64,000 bases of DNA from assembly GCA_022497155.1 (NCBI GenBank), contig MU385734.1, forward strand, positions 124,001-188,000, given 5' to 3'. Both the position numbers and the translations under genes were made by a program. This DNA is from Whalleya microplaca (Eukaryota > Ascomycota > Sordariomycetes > Xylariales > Xylariaceae). The notes below the pieces were generated by a model. It was given only the letters and a program-made list of their open reading frames with translations, made no database searches and was not told where the DNA came from. Of the stretch, positions 44,472 to 57,452 are shown in pieces (position 1 is the first letter of the stretch; each line of letters opens with the position of its first letter).

Positions 44472-46152
44472 ATGGCATCTAAGACGATTGCGAACATTGA
44501 GACAGTCAGAGCAGCTGTCCAGGTAAGTTGGCTCTGCGCTTCCATGCCGTTCTCACATCTTGTTCTAAGGAAATCGGCAGGTTGTGAATTTTCGCCCAGG
44601 ATTCCGTGCGGCCAGGTTGGTTGAGTTTCTCAATCTCATGATTTGTCTAGAATGCTAAGCTGAATCTACAGTTCTGTACCAACCAATGCAGACACCATTA
44701 TCCTGAAGCAATATCACCCGGACTTCCTGGGCGTCATTGGAAGGGAGCCTTCGTTCTCACTGCTGCTCTCGTCCGCCGACTCATCAAAAAATCCCTTCTT
44801 TCACCATGCATGCGCCTACCTGCCTCAGCAGGACGAACTCTACGTCACATCTAATCTGCTCCAGTCCGCCAACAGCTCCAAGCTGCCTATCATCCTGATC
44901 TCCAAGGTCTCCTTCCGGCGCGGCCCCAACCCCACTACAGCAGATGATGCAAGCCCCCAACCCATCTCCGCGGTCGAGTGGATGAAGCTCCGCCCGCCCG
45001 CAAACATGCCGATGCCGGCGGGCGCCATTGCGTATCAGGACGGCGTCCTGTACTGCTCGCAAGGCGCGCTGGTCCCCGAGTCCGGCGGGCTCTGCCACAT
45101 GCCCCTCGGCAAGCCGCCGGTACCTATCCTGGACACGTTCTTCGGTACGCCGTTTAACTCGATCCACAGCGTGACGCAGGACCGCGATGGCGGGCTCTGG
45201 GTACGTATTTCCGCCTCGGGGCTGTCTTGAAGGAGCTGTTTTTACCCATACAGGATTCCCTTGAGCTGACTTCCCAGGAATTATCTGAAATGTGGGTGTG
45301 TACTGACTCTGATCGTGGGTAGTTCACGGACCCGTGCGTGGGCTTCGAGCTCGAGTTCCGGCCCCCGCCACGTCTGCCCAACCAGGTGTATCGGTACCAT
45401 CCGCGGACCGGCGATCTGCGCGCTGTCGCAGACGAGTTTGGTAGGCCTACAGGCATTGCCCTGAGTATGGACGAGAGCACGTTGTACGTTACGGATACGG
45501 AGGCGAAGCGCCCCGATTTAACGACAGACCATCAGCGGTATGCCGGAAATCTTTAACTGTGCTCGTAAGGATGCGAAGAGCTGATGCGAGTCTAGGGCTG
45601 CTACTATTTACGCTTTTGATGTAATACAGAGATTCAACTCGCCCTGCCTGGTGAACAGACGATTATTTGCCTAGTAAGTGCTCTAGGAGTCATATTTACC
45701 CTTTCGGCCTATCTCTGGAGCGATGCTTTTCTACAGGGGTATATTCGAGAGTCAAATGCTCCTAGTACAGACCGTAGAACTCTCTTTAACTATCCAAACT
45801 ATCTTGAAAACGACACACTGACTCCCATGCGGTAGTGCTATTTCCGGTGTTCCCATGGTGGTGGCTTGCGACTTCACCGGAAACGTCTACGCCGCGTGTG
45901 CGGACGGCATCGAGGTTTGGAACCCCGCTGGAGTGGCGTTGGGGCTCATCGAGGTGCCCGGTAAGTTTCTCTATCCTTTTCACCCAACTCCTTCCCAGGC
46001 TCTCTATCTTTCCGGAAGCTAGGTGCTGATGCTCATGGTCAGGCGGCTGTTCAAGCCTGTGTTTCGGACGCCAGGGCGAGCTCTTCGTTTGTGCTGGCCA
46101 GCGGCTGTGGAGGATTCAACTTGAACATATGAGAGGGGATTCGTCGTCCTGA
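44472..46152 (+). CDS. SMP-30/gluconolactonase-like protein
   Basis: Seven exons (44472-44522, 44581-44615, 44672-45200, 45323-45537, 45596-45673, 45836-45960, 46043-46152) give 380 residues. The blocks typical of fungal lactonohydrolases appear in order: FLGVIGREPSF, GAIAYQDGVLYCSQG, NSIHSVTQDRDGGLWFTDP, NQVYRYHPRTGDLRAVAD, RPTGIALSMDESTLYVTDT, ACDFTGNVYAACADGIEVWNP and GELFVCAG. These form a six-bladed propeller that binds a divalent metal (conserved Glu, Asn and Asp). Members hydrolyse sugar or aromatic lactones; the substrate is unknown. No secretion signal is seen. The 162-base fifth intron is the least certain join, chosen because it keeps phase and restores the FAYAISGVP block. Confidence 0.82.
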
Positions 46153-47334
46153 ACGGTATTTGACACGATACCTTAAGATGTCGAGTTGATGTCTCGGATA
46201 GGGAATGGTCGCTCTGCGATGCATGAAGGGCCCGAGAGCAAGATAGAGAGCTCCTTCTATTTGCTGGTGAAGTCGCTGGAGTATCATTAGCATCGCAACC
46301 TGGGCCATATTGCGCTGTACTAGTACTTGCTGTATTGCCTCACCCTTTAGGTGTCGTTAAGATGTTCTTTCACTCAGCTCTACCAGGACACTTATGATGG
46401 GGAGAGTCTTTTCTAAAGAGGTCTGACCCTCGTACTCTGTGTCAAGGGTTCCCTTCAAAAGTCTACACAGATCATTATCTTAGAAAATGGGCCACAACAC
46501 ATGTAGCTGAGCTAGACTTCTCTCTATGCATGACTGAAATAGTATTTGCTTTATTTGACAACTCGCTTTGTCTTCACTGGTGACTAAAGCAACGGAAAGC
46601 TTCCAGACAATACATGATTCTCATGGCCAAACAAGCATGTAGCTTGAAGAACAGTGTTTCCATGTTATCCTGTTGGCGACCTTACATCACTACTGCTTGC
46701 TCAAAGCACTTCCACCTTGGATATGTTGCTGTCTTCGCTTGTGAGCTGCTGGTCAATTTAGCATTTATTCTTGTCATCAGCCACTTCATTAAATCATAAG
46801 GTTCTACTTCACTAAAGGTTTCGATCGCTACCTAGGTAGCATCATAATATAGAGCATGTAAGGGTGGTCCGTGCCCCTACCTTATAAGGAATTGTCACCT
46901 AGTCACAGGTAGCTCACTACACCATCATTAATACACCACTTTTGGTCACCATACCTTACCTTAGGCCTCACTCCCTAACTGACAACTACAAGCACACAAC
47001 AAGACCAGCGTATGGTGTAAGCCAAGCTCGACTATTCGATATACCCCCTTAAAGGCTAGCTCGGATACATACATATATGTAGAGGGACTATGCAGCCAAT
47101 CAGACCTTCTCCATATATATATTTAACCGAATAGCTTACCTAAACTGCCAAGCATTAGTTGGTGCTAATGCGAAACCCCACTATCGCGTTTATCGCTTAT
47201 CGCTCACTCCCCCACGGCGTTTCGATGCTTATCGCCGAGCTCTACATCATCTTCCTAGCTGTATTCAATACAACTGCCCGCCCTCCAACATCACATTACA
47301 TTTTGATTCCCACGAGCCATGTGAAGATCTCGGG
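46153..47334. other. Intergenic region upstream of ddb1
   Basis: No gene supported. GCTACCTAGGTAGC, a perfect 14-base palindrome, lies at 46827-46840. The last 300 bases are the ddb1 promoter. Confidence 0.5.
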
Positions 47335-50300
47335 ATGGCTTATGTAGCGCCTATCCACCGGCCTAACAGCGTCCGGCACGCGTTACGTATCAACCTATTT
47401 CCGAAGGAGGAGGAGTGCTTGATCCTGGCGTAGGTCCAACCTCGGATTCGAGTAGCGAGTAGAAGCTGACAGTAAACAGCAAAGCCAATCGCCTAGAGAT
47501 ATGGAAGAAGCTCGAGGACACCGACATTTTGGTGCACACAGACACCAAGGCTGTCAATGGCAGCATTTCCATGCTGCAGAAGCTCCGACCTCGCGACGCA
47601 GAGACCGAGCTATTGTTCGTCGGAACCGACAGGTTTCACTACTTCACGGTTGGGTGGGATGCCGCGAATAGCAAGCTCGAGACGATCGATTCCTTCTTCG
47701 ACATACACGAGAAGCACATGCGCGATGTCCAGAGCCAGGACAAGTGCGTTGTCGACCCGACGGGCCGGTTCATGGTGGTCCTCCTCTGGGAGGGGGTCAT
47801 CAATGTGTTGCGCATGCACACGGTCAAGAGCAAGAGGCAGAACCTCAACTGGATGGATCAGATTCGGGTCTCGGAGCTTTTCATCAAGTGCGCCACCTTC
47901 TTACACGTCGAAACGGGACACCCCAAGATCGCATTCCTGTACCAGACCCGCACGGACGTTCCTGATTCTCACCTCGTTACGTACCGTCTGACAGCAGATG
48001 ACAAGAACTCCGAGGTATCGCGGTTCGAAGTCCGAGATCAGGTCGATACGATGGAGATCCAAGATCCGGGAGCTGCTATGCTAATACCAGTGGGTAAGGG
48101 CGAGGAGGACCAGAAACGCTATATAATACGAAACGCCTCGACTGCGCGGGCTCAGCTGGGCGGGTTGCTGGTAGTGGGCGAAACACGATTACTTTACTAC
48201 GATGATGCTGCGAAGAAGACGGTCGAGTCGGGATTACTGGAGGCATCTATCTTCGTAGCGTGGGCCGAGTACGATGTTTCGCACTACTTTATTGGAGACG
48301 ACTACGGCAACATGTGGCTTCTGGAGATCCTTCTCGACGGCGCCGTTGTCACGGGGCTGAAGATGGAGAAGATCGCCATGACCTCGAGAGCGAGCAATCT
48401 CGTGTACATGGGGAATAACGTGCTTTTCGTCGGGTCACATTACGGCGACTCACAGGTGTTCCATTTTGATCCGGAAAAGCGCTCGCTGGAGTTGGTTCAG
48501 ACACTGAACAATATCGCGCCGATACTGGATCTCAATATTATGGATATGGGCAACCGCGAGGGCGAAGGACAGACGACCAACGAGTACTCTTCTGGCCAAG
48601 CGAGAATCGTGACCGGCAGCGGCGTCCACAAGGATGGCAGCCTCCGCAGCGTACGAAGCGGTGTTGGGCTGGATGATATTGGCGTGCTTGCCGACATGGA
48701 GAATGTGCGAGCGTTATTCCCCATCAAATCCTATGGAGCCTCCAGAACGAATACTCTTGTCGTTTCGTTCTTGACCGAAACGAGGATATTCACATTTTCT
48801 CCGAATGGCGAGATTGAAGAAGTCGAGGAATTTAAGGGCATGATCTTCGATGAACAAACTCTCCTCGTTCGGAATCTACCCAACAGCCGGCTCATCCAGA
48901 TTACTTCCACATGCGCACTGCTCATCGACTCGGAGAGCGGAGTCGCCGTATCGACGTGGAAGCCAGCCGAGGGACGGATCACGAACGTATCGGCAAACGA
49001 TGAGTGGCTTCTTCTGGCCGTGGATGGTAGAGTCATTCTGTCGTTCCAGATACAACAAGACCTCCTGCGCGTTGGGCATAACGACCTCGGCGATGCAGAT
49101 CAGGTCGCCTGCATCCATCTGCCCCCTCAGTACCCCAACATAGGCGTCGTTGGGTTCTGGAAGGCCGGCACCATCTCTATTGTCGACTTGCGAATGTTGC
49201 AATCCATACATGGAGAAAGTCTGCGGCGGAAGGACGATAATGCCTCTGTTCCGCGCGACATTGTGCTTGCGCAGGTGCTCCCTCCCGAGGTAGCAGGCCC
49301 GACGTTGTTTGTAGCCATGGAAGATGGGTTTGTGATTACGTTCAACATATCCAAAACGGACTTTTCTTTATCGGGACGAAAGAGTGTCGTGCTGGGAACA
49401 AGACAAGCGAAACTGCAATTATTGCCTAGAGCTAACGGCATCTATAATGTATTTGCCACGAGCGAGCACCCTAGCTTGATCTACGCGACTGAGGGCAGAA
49501 TTGTCTATTCCGCGGTCACGGCCGACGACGCCACCTGCGTTTGCCTTTTCGACGCCGAGGCATTCCCAGACTCCATTGTGGTCGCAACGGAGAAAGTAGT
49601 GAAAATATCTTCAATAGACACCGAGCGCCGGACGCACGTGCATGCCCTGCCGATGGGCGAGACGATCCGGAGGATAGCGTACTCTCGCAACGAACGCGCC
49701 TTCGGCCTGGGATGCTTCAAGAGGGAAGTCAGAGACAACGAGGAGATCATTACGAGCTCGTTTAAACTGGTAGACGAAGTCGTATTCAAGCAGCTCGGCG
49801 ATGACTTCGTTCTGGATAGCTCGGAGAGGGTTGAGATGGTCGAAGCTGTGATCCGAGCCGAGCTCCCAGACTCCTATGGAAATCCGGCCGAAAGGTTCCT
49901 TGTTGGCACAACCTATATAGATGATGGAAATAGTACCGTGTCCCACGGCGACATCAGAGGGCGTATTCTGATCCTCGGAGTCGACAATGAGAGGATGCCC
50001 TATTTGGTCCACAGTCGAAACCTGAAGGGCTCCTGTAGGGCCTTAGGAGTCATCGGCGATAAGATCGTGGCGGCGCTGGCAAAGACGATCGTGATGTATT
50101 CGTACAACGAGATATCGACAACGCACGCCGACGTCAAGAAGATCGCTTCCTACCGACCGGCCACGTATCCTGTCGATTTGACGATCGAGGGTAACATCAT
50201 TGGGGTCGCTGACTTGATGAAGTCGATGACCCTGGTTGAGTATACCCCACCTACTGATGATGGCGAGGTGGCCAAGCTCACCGAGGTGTCGAGACACTAC

Positions 50301-50886
50301 CAATCCGTCTGGGCTACTGCGTTATGTCACGTAGAACAAGACTCCTGGTTAGAGGCTGATGCCCAGGGCAACCTCATGGTGCTGAGAAGGAACTTGGCCG
50401 GCGTCACCATCGAGGACAAGCGCCGCATGGATATCACGAGCGAGATGAACCTCGGAGAAATGGTGAACAAGATGCGGAAGATCAAAGTCGATGCCAGCGA
50501 ACATGCCATAGTCGTTCCACAGGCATTCATCGGCACGGTAAGTTGTCCAACAGACTTTCTACGAATAAAGACTAACATAAACACAGATCGAAGGAGGCGT
50601 CTACCTATTCGGGACCATCGCGCCAAACTACCAGGACCTACTGATCCGCTTCCAGGCCAGACTTGCCGATGTCATAGAGACGACCGGCAACATTCTCTTC
50701 TCCAAGTACCGATCTTTCAGAAACGAAGAGCGGGAATCGGACGGGCCGTTCCGCTTCATCGATGGTGAGCTCCTAGAGAGGTTCCTGGACATCGACGACG
50801 AGAAGCAGCAGGAAATATGCGCTGGCCTGGGCCCTGATGTCGAGGCCATGCGCAATCTAGTGGAGGAGTTGAAGCGCATGCACTGA
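47335..50886 (+). CDS. ddb1: DDB1, damaged-DNA-binding protein 1 / Cul4 adaptor
   Basis: Exons 47335-47429, 47480-50537 and 50587-50886 encode 1150 residues, the normal size. The N terminus MAYVAPIHRPNSVRHALR and KANRLEIWKKLEDTDILV are typical. The body contains the three beta-propellers (for example SHYFIGDDYGNMWLLEI, LFVGSHYGDSQVFHF, WATALCHVEQDSWLEADAQG). It ends with the helical domain IDGELLERFLDIDDEKQQE. Known role: it links substrate receptors to the Cul4-Rbx1 ubiquitin ligase. In Neurospora that ligase is needed for DNA repair, heterochromatin methylation (DCDC complex with Dim-5) and hence for DNA methylation. This is of interest because the same window carries a RIP-mutated element. 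Both introns (50 and 49 bases) are phase-consistent. Confidence 0.97.
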
Positions 50887-52230
50887 TTTATGTGCACCAG
50901 GTCACAGGTCACTCATGTCAGATGAATAGATGAGGTGTTTAGAGCATCATTGGACACTATGTATATACCAGCCCGATACCATAGATGCGATGGCGAGCTT
51001 GTAGAGATAAGGTGCTATAAAGGGGTTAAGAACTAAATAAACTAGCTTCGTGTTAACATGAAGGGCTAATGAGACTTGGGTTAACTCAAGGTTCAGCTAT
51101 TTCAAAGTGGCGGATAGCTTATATCTATACCTAGGTATACACAATGCTATAATGTACCTTGCATGTACTAGTCCTTAAAACTCGGATCAACACCTTTAAC
51201 TCCCAAGGTTCTAAGTATGACTCGTATATAATTGTTAGTAATATAGGAAGCAGCTCCAACCTAGTCTCTTTAGCACGGCAGTACTAATCGTCTTAATAAA
51301 GGGTAACATCCATTTTAGCTGAAGCGGGAGAGCTGTCAGAATGATACCCGCATCACACCAAACCAATACTACTATACTCAAGTTCGATTCGCACTTCAAC
51401 CGTGGTTTCCTGGTGAAACCCCGGTACCTAGATACCACACTTCCACTCATTCAAGTGACGCCGCTGAAACCCCACGCTCACTTGATACCGGCAGCCGAAA
51501 ATACTCTAAACGGCACATACGCACTCAACGCCGTTAAAGCGAACCACCCACGTGCCCATCACGTCGTCAATGCCTCATGGGACGCAAACCACCAACGGCC
51601 ACGAAACTAATGGCACGAAAGGCAACCAATAGGCCAGTCGAAGCGAAATTCAGGTAGCCATACGCTGGAGAGGTACCAGATTGGCTTAGGGCGAACTTCC
51701 GGTAGTCATGGATTAGGGAAGCAGATGTTGCCGGTACCAATAAGGGCATTGGGCTTTAAGTGAACTCCAGGTATATGATACGCGAGGGCAGGGTGAATAT
51801 TTGGCACCATCAGTCTGTTTTACGCAGGGTTTTTTGGCTGTGCTATATAAAGCGCCTCATCTAACTTGCACTTTGGGGCACTAGGCCAATAAGACGTTGA
51901 TTTTGAGTTACCGTCGACCAAATATAGTATAGTGCAAGGGCACCCAAAGTGTGGGGCGACCTCCAGCCAGTAAGGAATAGGTATTAAGAATGAAGTGATT
52001 GTTTAACACCAGGCATAAAAAGAGAAAACAATTTATTTAATAACATAAATACCCTTATGATCTGCTCTGCTTAGTTTTATAAAACTATCTTTATATTAGT
52101 TATAGTTGAAGACATTGACGTTTTTTCTTTTCACAACAAAGGGTTGTTTATAAGGACCCGAGATTTTAAACATCAAACATTAAAGACTCCCAGACATATC
52201 ACGAACCTCCCAGCCATACTCTATAACACA
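50887..52230. other. Intergenic region, no gene seen
   Basis: This includes the 3' flank of ddb1. TATACCTAGGTATA, a perfect palindrome, lies at 51126-51139. A short AT-rich patch occupies about 52015-52110. No gene is supported. Confidence 0.5.
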
Positions 52231-52495
52231 ATGCCTGAATCACAAGAAAACGGCCACTCAGGCACTATGGACCATACTTCACAATCACTGACGGCTAAGA
52301 ACCTTCATTCAGGTCACAGGAAACCTCTTACCTTTACTGTCGAGGTATATCAAAGCACTAACGGATACTACAGTTGGCTTTGCCGAGTCTAGCATGTTGA
52401 CTAGCTATCTTACCACCACCAACAAGGATCAAGTTACAATGACTGAGTTTCTTTATGCCAATGAAGCCACAAAGCGTCACTCGGACCAGCAGTAA
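52231..52495 (+). CDS. Possible small two-exon gene, unknown
   Basis: A tentative model joins 52231-52312 and 52374-52495 and gives 67 residues (starts MPESQENGHSGTMDHTS, ends NEATKRHSDQQ). The supposed intron has a good branch and acceptor (CACTAAC, CTACAG) but a weak GTCACA donor. A stronger GTATAT donor would leave an intron of only 29 bases. I recognise no family, signal peptide or membrane segment. It may be chance. Confidence 0.22.
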
Positions 52496-53366
52496 GCAGT
52501 CTGTGTTAATTTCACTCAGTCATGGAAACCCCCTGATTGATTTCGATGAAAAGGACAGAACAAATGCACGTAGGTGTGTAAGCTTATATACACACAATAT
52601 AGCTGTGAAGATATGGCGATGGTTTTAGGTACTCTCTTATATTATGGTTTATATGGATGGTAGAAAGTGCACCAGTGAGGTATGGAGCATATAAACGGAC
52701 AAAGGTTTAGCTTACCTTATAAGCCACACACACTAGTTTAAAATCCCTCTATCGTTAATATAACACACCACAGTCGTTCATTCATTACTCCCTTTCTGGT
52801 ATCCTTAGTAAGGCTTTTTGACGATGCTCCTTAACCTATTTAATACGTATCACCTAGGGGACAGTGCATAGACCATATATGTAGCTAGTATCTAACATAG
52901 CACATTAGCTACATTAGGTGTGACGAGCAAGCCAACAGCCTAGCACCCCACTGAGCTACCCCTCCAAAAGGATGTCAGAATATCAAGGTCGGCACCTTGA
53001 TATCTCATGCTAGCTTATATGGCTTACGGTATAGCTCGTCCATATACCGTAACTTTGATATTCTATCAAATCATCTATACATGTATGCTTGAGATTTGCC
53101 GAGCATGGCTGCGTAACGTGAGAGCCTACATGCAAATCGGTTTGCCGCTTTATAACCCCGCTTGTCTTTTTTCTCCAACCGGTGAAGTGAGAAGCAGGCT
53201 AGGACGCGCACCCTCCCACATGGGTCGCGGAACAAATCCTCATACCTCTTACTCCTCATAACCTCATTACCATATCTACGCGGTTCAAATAAAAAGAAAA
53301 AATTTAATAACACTCTCTTTACGCTTATAATTTGCGCAGCCTAGGATAGTGCAGTTGGTTCACAAA
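52496..53366. other. Intergenic region with a tRNA 5'-half relic
   Basis: On the minus strand at 52941-52965 the sequence GGAGGGGTAGCTCAGTGG looks like a tRNA 5' end with a perfect A-box (TAGCTCAGTGG). No B-box or closing acceptor is found, so it is at most a relic. The rest is the promoter region of the glycosyltransferase gene. Confidence 0.4.
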
Positions 53367-54767
53367 ATGTCGAGACATTGGATCTATCACGTCAATGTCC
53401 TCGTGATGTGAGTGGTATCAGAAGAACGCCTACATTAAATAAAATGATACTACGAGACAAATGAAATCTGACATCACCCTAGGTCTTATCGACTACTCCA
53501 GGCTGTTCTTGGCATCGTCAGTTGGTACCTCCAACCGTACCTCGCCCGACAGAGAACCTTAATAAAACCATCGAAAGAACAGCTACCTGGTGTGACTATC
53601 GTCTGCGCCACCATTGGCATTGGGACTTCTCTGAAGTCCTCCATTCAAACATGGGTCGCAAATAGTCCCAGCGCTATCATAATTGTCACGGCCCCGACCA
53701 ATTTTGAGGCTGTCACGAGTGCCCTCGGTTCGCTCGAGCTACCATACCTGAGAGTCATGTGTGCACCGGAGGCAAACAAGAGAGTTCAGCTGAGTATTGG
53801 GTTTCGATCATGCCTGACTGATTATGTTGCTATTGCCGACGATGATACCATTTGGTCTCGTGCAGTCCTGCGATCACTTACTGAGCCATTTCTTGCCAAC
53901 AACAAACTTGGGGCCGTGTATCCTGAAGTGAAGTTTCGGGCAAATGGACCGTCGGCTACTCTCTGGGAAGAACTCGCTGCAATTCGCCTTTCCGGAGACT
54001 GCTTTGCTATTCGGACGTCTGTGCTTATTGATGGCGGTATCTTCTGTGCAAGCGGAACCACCGCACTTTATAGAACAGCAATTCTGCAAGATGAAAGGTT
54101 CCTTAGCCACTTCCAAAACAAATTCTATGGCAGGTCAAGAGTGAACGCAGGCGACGACCAGACACTTAATTCTTGGCTTTGTAGCATGGGTTGGGATGTA
54201 ACCATTGTAGAAGATGGAGGACCGTACGGCTGTCATGTATTAACTACGCCAAGAGCAGATTGGAGACATGTTCACCAACTCGTCCGATGGTCAAGAAGCG
54301 ATTGGCTAAGCTATACGAATGCTATCTGTGTTGATCGAAGGATTATTTGGTGAGTGCATCGTTCATTTCAGTTGCCTTCATAATATGCTAAGTGTGCAAC
54401 GTAGGAGATATCCGTTTACAGCCTTATGGGAGGTAAGCTGGTGCTTGGAGAGCTTCGCACCAGTGGTGGAAGTCATCACGTTGTCAGCAATAACCTGGTA
54501 AGCTCCCACAGCATACAAGCGGAGTGTAATCTTATTGCGCCTAGGGACTATGGTGTCGGGCTTCTAATGACTTTAACTCTCTTAAGCCGTTTGAGTCGCT
54601 ACCTCCCCGACGCCATAACTTATCCTAGACGATTTCTCATGCTTCCAGTGGTTATACCATACGTTTATCTGGTGGAAATGGTTAAGCTGTATGCGTTGCT
54701 CACAGTCTTTAATGTCTGTGTACCCCATTATATCCTATTAGGCTTTAAAGACATAGCTAACATGTAA
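53367..54767 (+). CDS. Family-2 glycosyltransferase, membrane-bound
   Basis: Exons 53367-53407, 53483-54349, 54405-54497 and 54545-54767 give 407 residues. An N-terminal hydrophobic segment (about 16-33) is followed by the GT-A domain: VTIVCATIG, EANKRVQLSIG, the DDD metal/UDP-sugar motif (residues 133-135), GGIFCASGTTALYRT, NAGDDQTLNSWL, and QLVRW (279-283), the QxxRW motif of processive beta-glycosyltransferases. Two or three C-terminal hydrophobic segments include PRRFLMLPVVIPYVYLV and KLYALLTV. This matches the fungal GT2 group related to hyaluronan or capsule synthases, whose product in fungi is mostly unknown but affects hyphal surface and growth. The first and third introns were placed by phase and by the RYPF continuation. 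The next gene downstream is a Zn(II)2Cys6 regulator. Confidence 0.85.
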
Positions 54768-55492
54768 CTGTTTTATTCAGACTGAATGGGCCTAACGTAG
54801 AGATATATTTAATTCTTTTTATTATTATAAACTTAAAAAATAACTTTATATATGAGCTTGACTTATATTGTTATTTTATATGCCACTGATATATTATTTT
54901 TGCTATAATTTATTCATAATTCGCATATAAACTTACAGTAATTTATACGGGTTTATGAGTTATTCTGTCACATGGCAGACCAAGCAGTGATTCTATGAGA
55001 TGTATGATAAATGGTCCTCTCAGGGTAGATGATCCTGGAGGAGTGCTATCTATGGACAGTATGTCTGCTGCTGCCAGGGGCATTCCTGACATATTCTCTA
55101 ATGGGAAATATTATTCTGATATTTATTTTTATGGTTCTCAATAAATGTATAAGTAGAATGCGGTAATACTTGAGTGCTTATAAGTCACAATAATTTCATT
55201 GGTAGATAGTGCTTTAAGGCAACTATAGGCGATGATTGCTACCTGTACATTTGCATAGTATACTACCTAATACGTGTCCGGTGAAAAAGTGCCGGCAGCC
55301 TTGTGCTTGGTCTAAATAGGTTGGAATATTGAGAGGGGCTTCCCGCCAGCTCAACTCCTCGGCAGCTAGCCATGCTGAAATTTCACATTGCCTAAGCTTT
55401 ACTTGCTTTCGAAAAAACATAAATACGAACTGAGCTCACCTGCGCAACATTGTGCTAGATTTCCAAGGTTCCTTGGTTGTTGAAGCTTCAGA
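54768..55492. other. Intergenic region with an AT-rich patch
   Basis: About 54780-54960 is strongly AT-rich and could be a small remnant of a RIP-affected repeat, but it has no identifiable ends. The rest is the promoter of the zinc-cluster gene. Confidence 0.4.
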
Positions 55493-57452
55493 ATGGGAGA
55501 TAACATTGATAGCCCATTCAATTTCGACGATTGGATCGAGTTCCCACCCACGCCACGTACAGAGATTATCGAAGAGCACAATGGAACTGTATCTGTTGGT
55601 CCATTGAACGGTACAGAGTTTCCCAACACTGTCGTTAAAGACCACCATGACGGGTCTTCCAGGTATGCGACCGATGCCAGGCAAGTCTAGACTCCTCTCT
55701 TTCCTGTCGGCCGGCTAGTCGGACAAGGATTCGAACTCTGGCAGACCAATGCAAGATAGCTGTTCAGTATGAAAAAGAGAACCATTACGTTAAAATGAAA
55801 CCTTCGCATGAGACTGACAAGCCGCCTCTGTTCAGAATAGGAGAGCTTCAACCCGATCGATTGAGACTCGATGTGACTCCACCCGGCCATGCCTTTATGT
55901 CTGCACCACGACTTCGTCCTCTGCTACCGTCTGAAGATATTTCCCGTGCCGTAGATTTTTCATCTGGTCACGAGATCAAGTTCATTAATACAAGCCAAGC
56001 CCACGAAGGCACAGTCCCTCGGTCGATTGGAAAGCGAGGTCGGCTGAACCAGACTCAACTGTCTTCCTATCGCCAAACAAGACAAAAAGGCGGGAGCTGC
56101 ATCCAGTGCGCATTCCTTAAGAGACATGTACACTAAGTGACCCCTGAGCTATTTTACATACAATTAACCCTAACATGAATGTCGCTAAGTGCGGACCGGA
56201 AACGCATTGCGAGTATTGTCGGAAAAAGGGCATACCGGCGGAGCTTTGCTGTCGTTACAAGATTCGCGACCTCCAGACTTACTCCTCCCAAGGCATGTTC
56301 TATGTATGAGGCTGGCACGAACACTACTAACATTATGTTAGGCCTTGCGCGGATGTTCATAGAGAAATACCACGGATCTATTTCAGCTTGGAAACACCAA
56401 AAGCATAAAGTTAATCTCTGGCACGGCTTTGGTAGCCCTTTGGCACTTGAAGTATGCCAGTATCAACCAAACAAGGATATTATTGACATTTTTTGGAAGA
56501 ACCCTACGGGTTGGCAAAACTTAGCACATACAGGTTACGGTTTAACGAGCATAGAATATATCAGCTCCGCAACGCTCGACCAGTATGCATTTTCGAAAAT
56601 ACCTTACGTGTTGAAGCAGTTGACGAGTTCTGGAAGGGCAGAGAGTCTCCTATTCGTGCGAACTCTCGAAGAAAGCCTAACATTTCAAGCAACGTGCCCC
56701 TTCAAAGATCTTGCAGCCCTAGTTAATAGCTGCCTGCAGCTATGGATCTTCGTGTTTCTCCAGTATCATGGAATTCTGTCAATCCACACGCAGGGTACTT
56801 CTGGGAGTGATCTAGAGGAGATGAGCCTAGGCATGGCAAAGTTAGCATCCGATGCTCATCAGGGCATGGTCTTAGGCACCCCATTTGCTGGGACTGTCCC
56901 ACTTCCCAGGCTTCTCGACCAACAAATCCATGCTTGTATTGAAGGCCGCATGGAAGCTCTCGATAAAAAGGTCCTTGCAGTAATTGAAGGACAGTTCAAA
57001 GCGCTCAATAGCGCAGCAAAGCTAAATGACACTGAGTATGCGAAGATAGCTACTGGCCTTTACCTTGCAATATTCGTTTACCTTTCGGTCTTGGAGGAAG
57101 TGGCTTGGGATGCAGCACGATGGGAGTCGTTGCTATCGGTAAGTGGAAAACATGCTCTCGGTGTTGCTCGGCTGAACAAGCGCTCAAGAAATTTAATTGG
57201 CCACTTGATCAATCACCACAGACGAGATCCGAATACAGTCATCATGCGGCGAAAACCATCACAGCTCATCTACAGGCCGCTTTTAAGAATAGGAGCTTGT
57301 GGCAGATATTAAGAACGCCACATGGGCATATGAAAAAGAAACAGAAACTTCAAATGCCTAACGAAGGACCTTTTATTTCTATTGATTCTATCATAGAGGA
57401 GCTCCAGCCAAAAGGCAGGTCAAACTTTATCCTAGAACCTACATCTATCTAA
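55493..57452 (+). CDS. Zn(II)2Cys6 transcription factor
   Basis: A five-exon model (55493-55662, 55719-56127, 56190-56303, 56365-57138, 57189-57452) encodes 576 residues. The zinc cluster reads Cys-X2-Cys-X6-Cys-X5-Cys-X2-Cys-X9-Cys from residue 184, formed only when the 62-base intron after KRH is removed; the two halves are CIQCAFLKRH and CGPETHCEYCRKKGIPAELC. It lies in the middle of the protein behind an acidic N terminus (DDWIEFPPTP), a layout known from a Pezizomycotina-specific group with ADLR-like motifs. The C-terminal half is helical and lacks the classical fungal regulatory domain. The acceptor of intron 3 is uncertain: the first AG after the branch site gives the wrong phase, so the next usable one was chosen. 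Targets are unknown; the adjacent glycosyltransferase is a candidate only by position. Confidence 0.75.
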
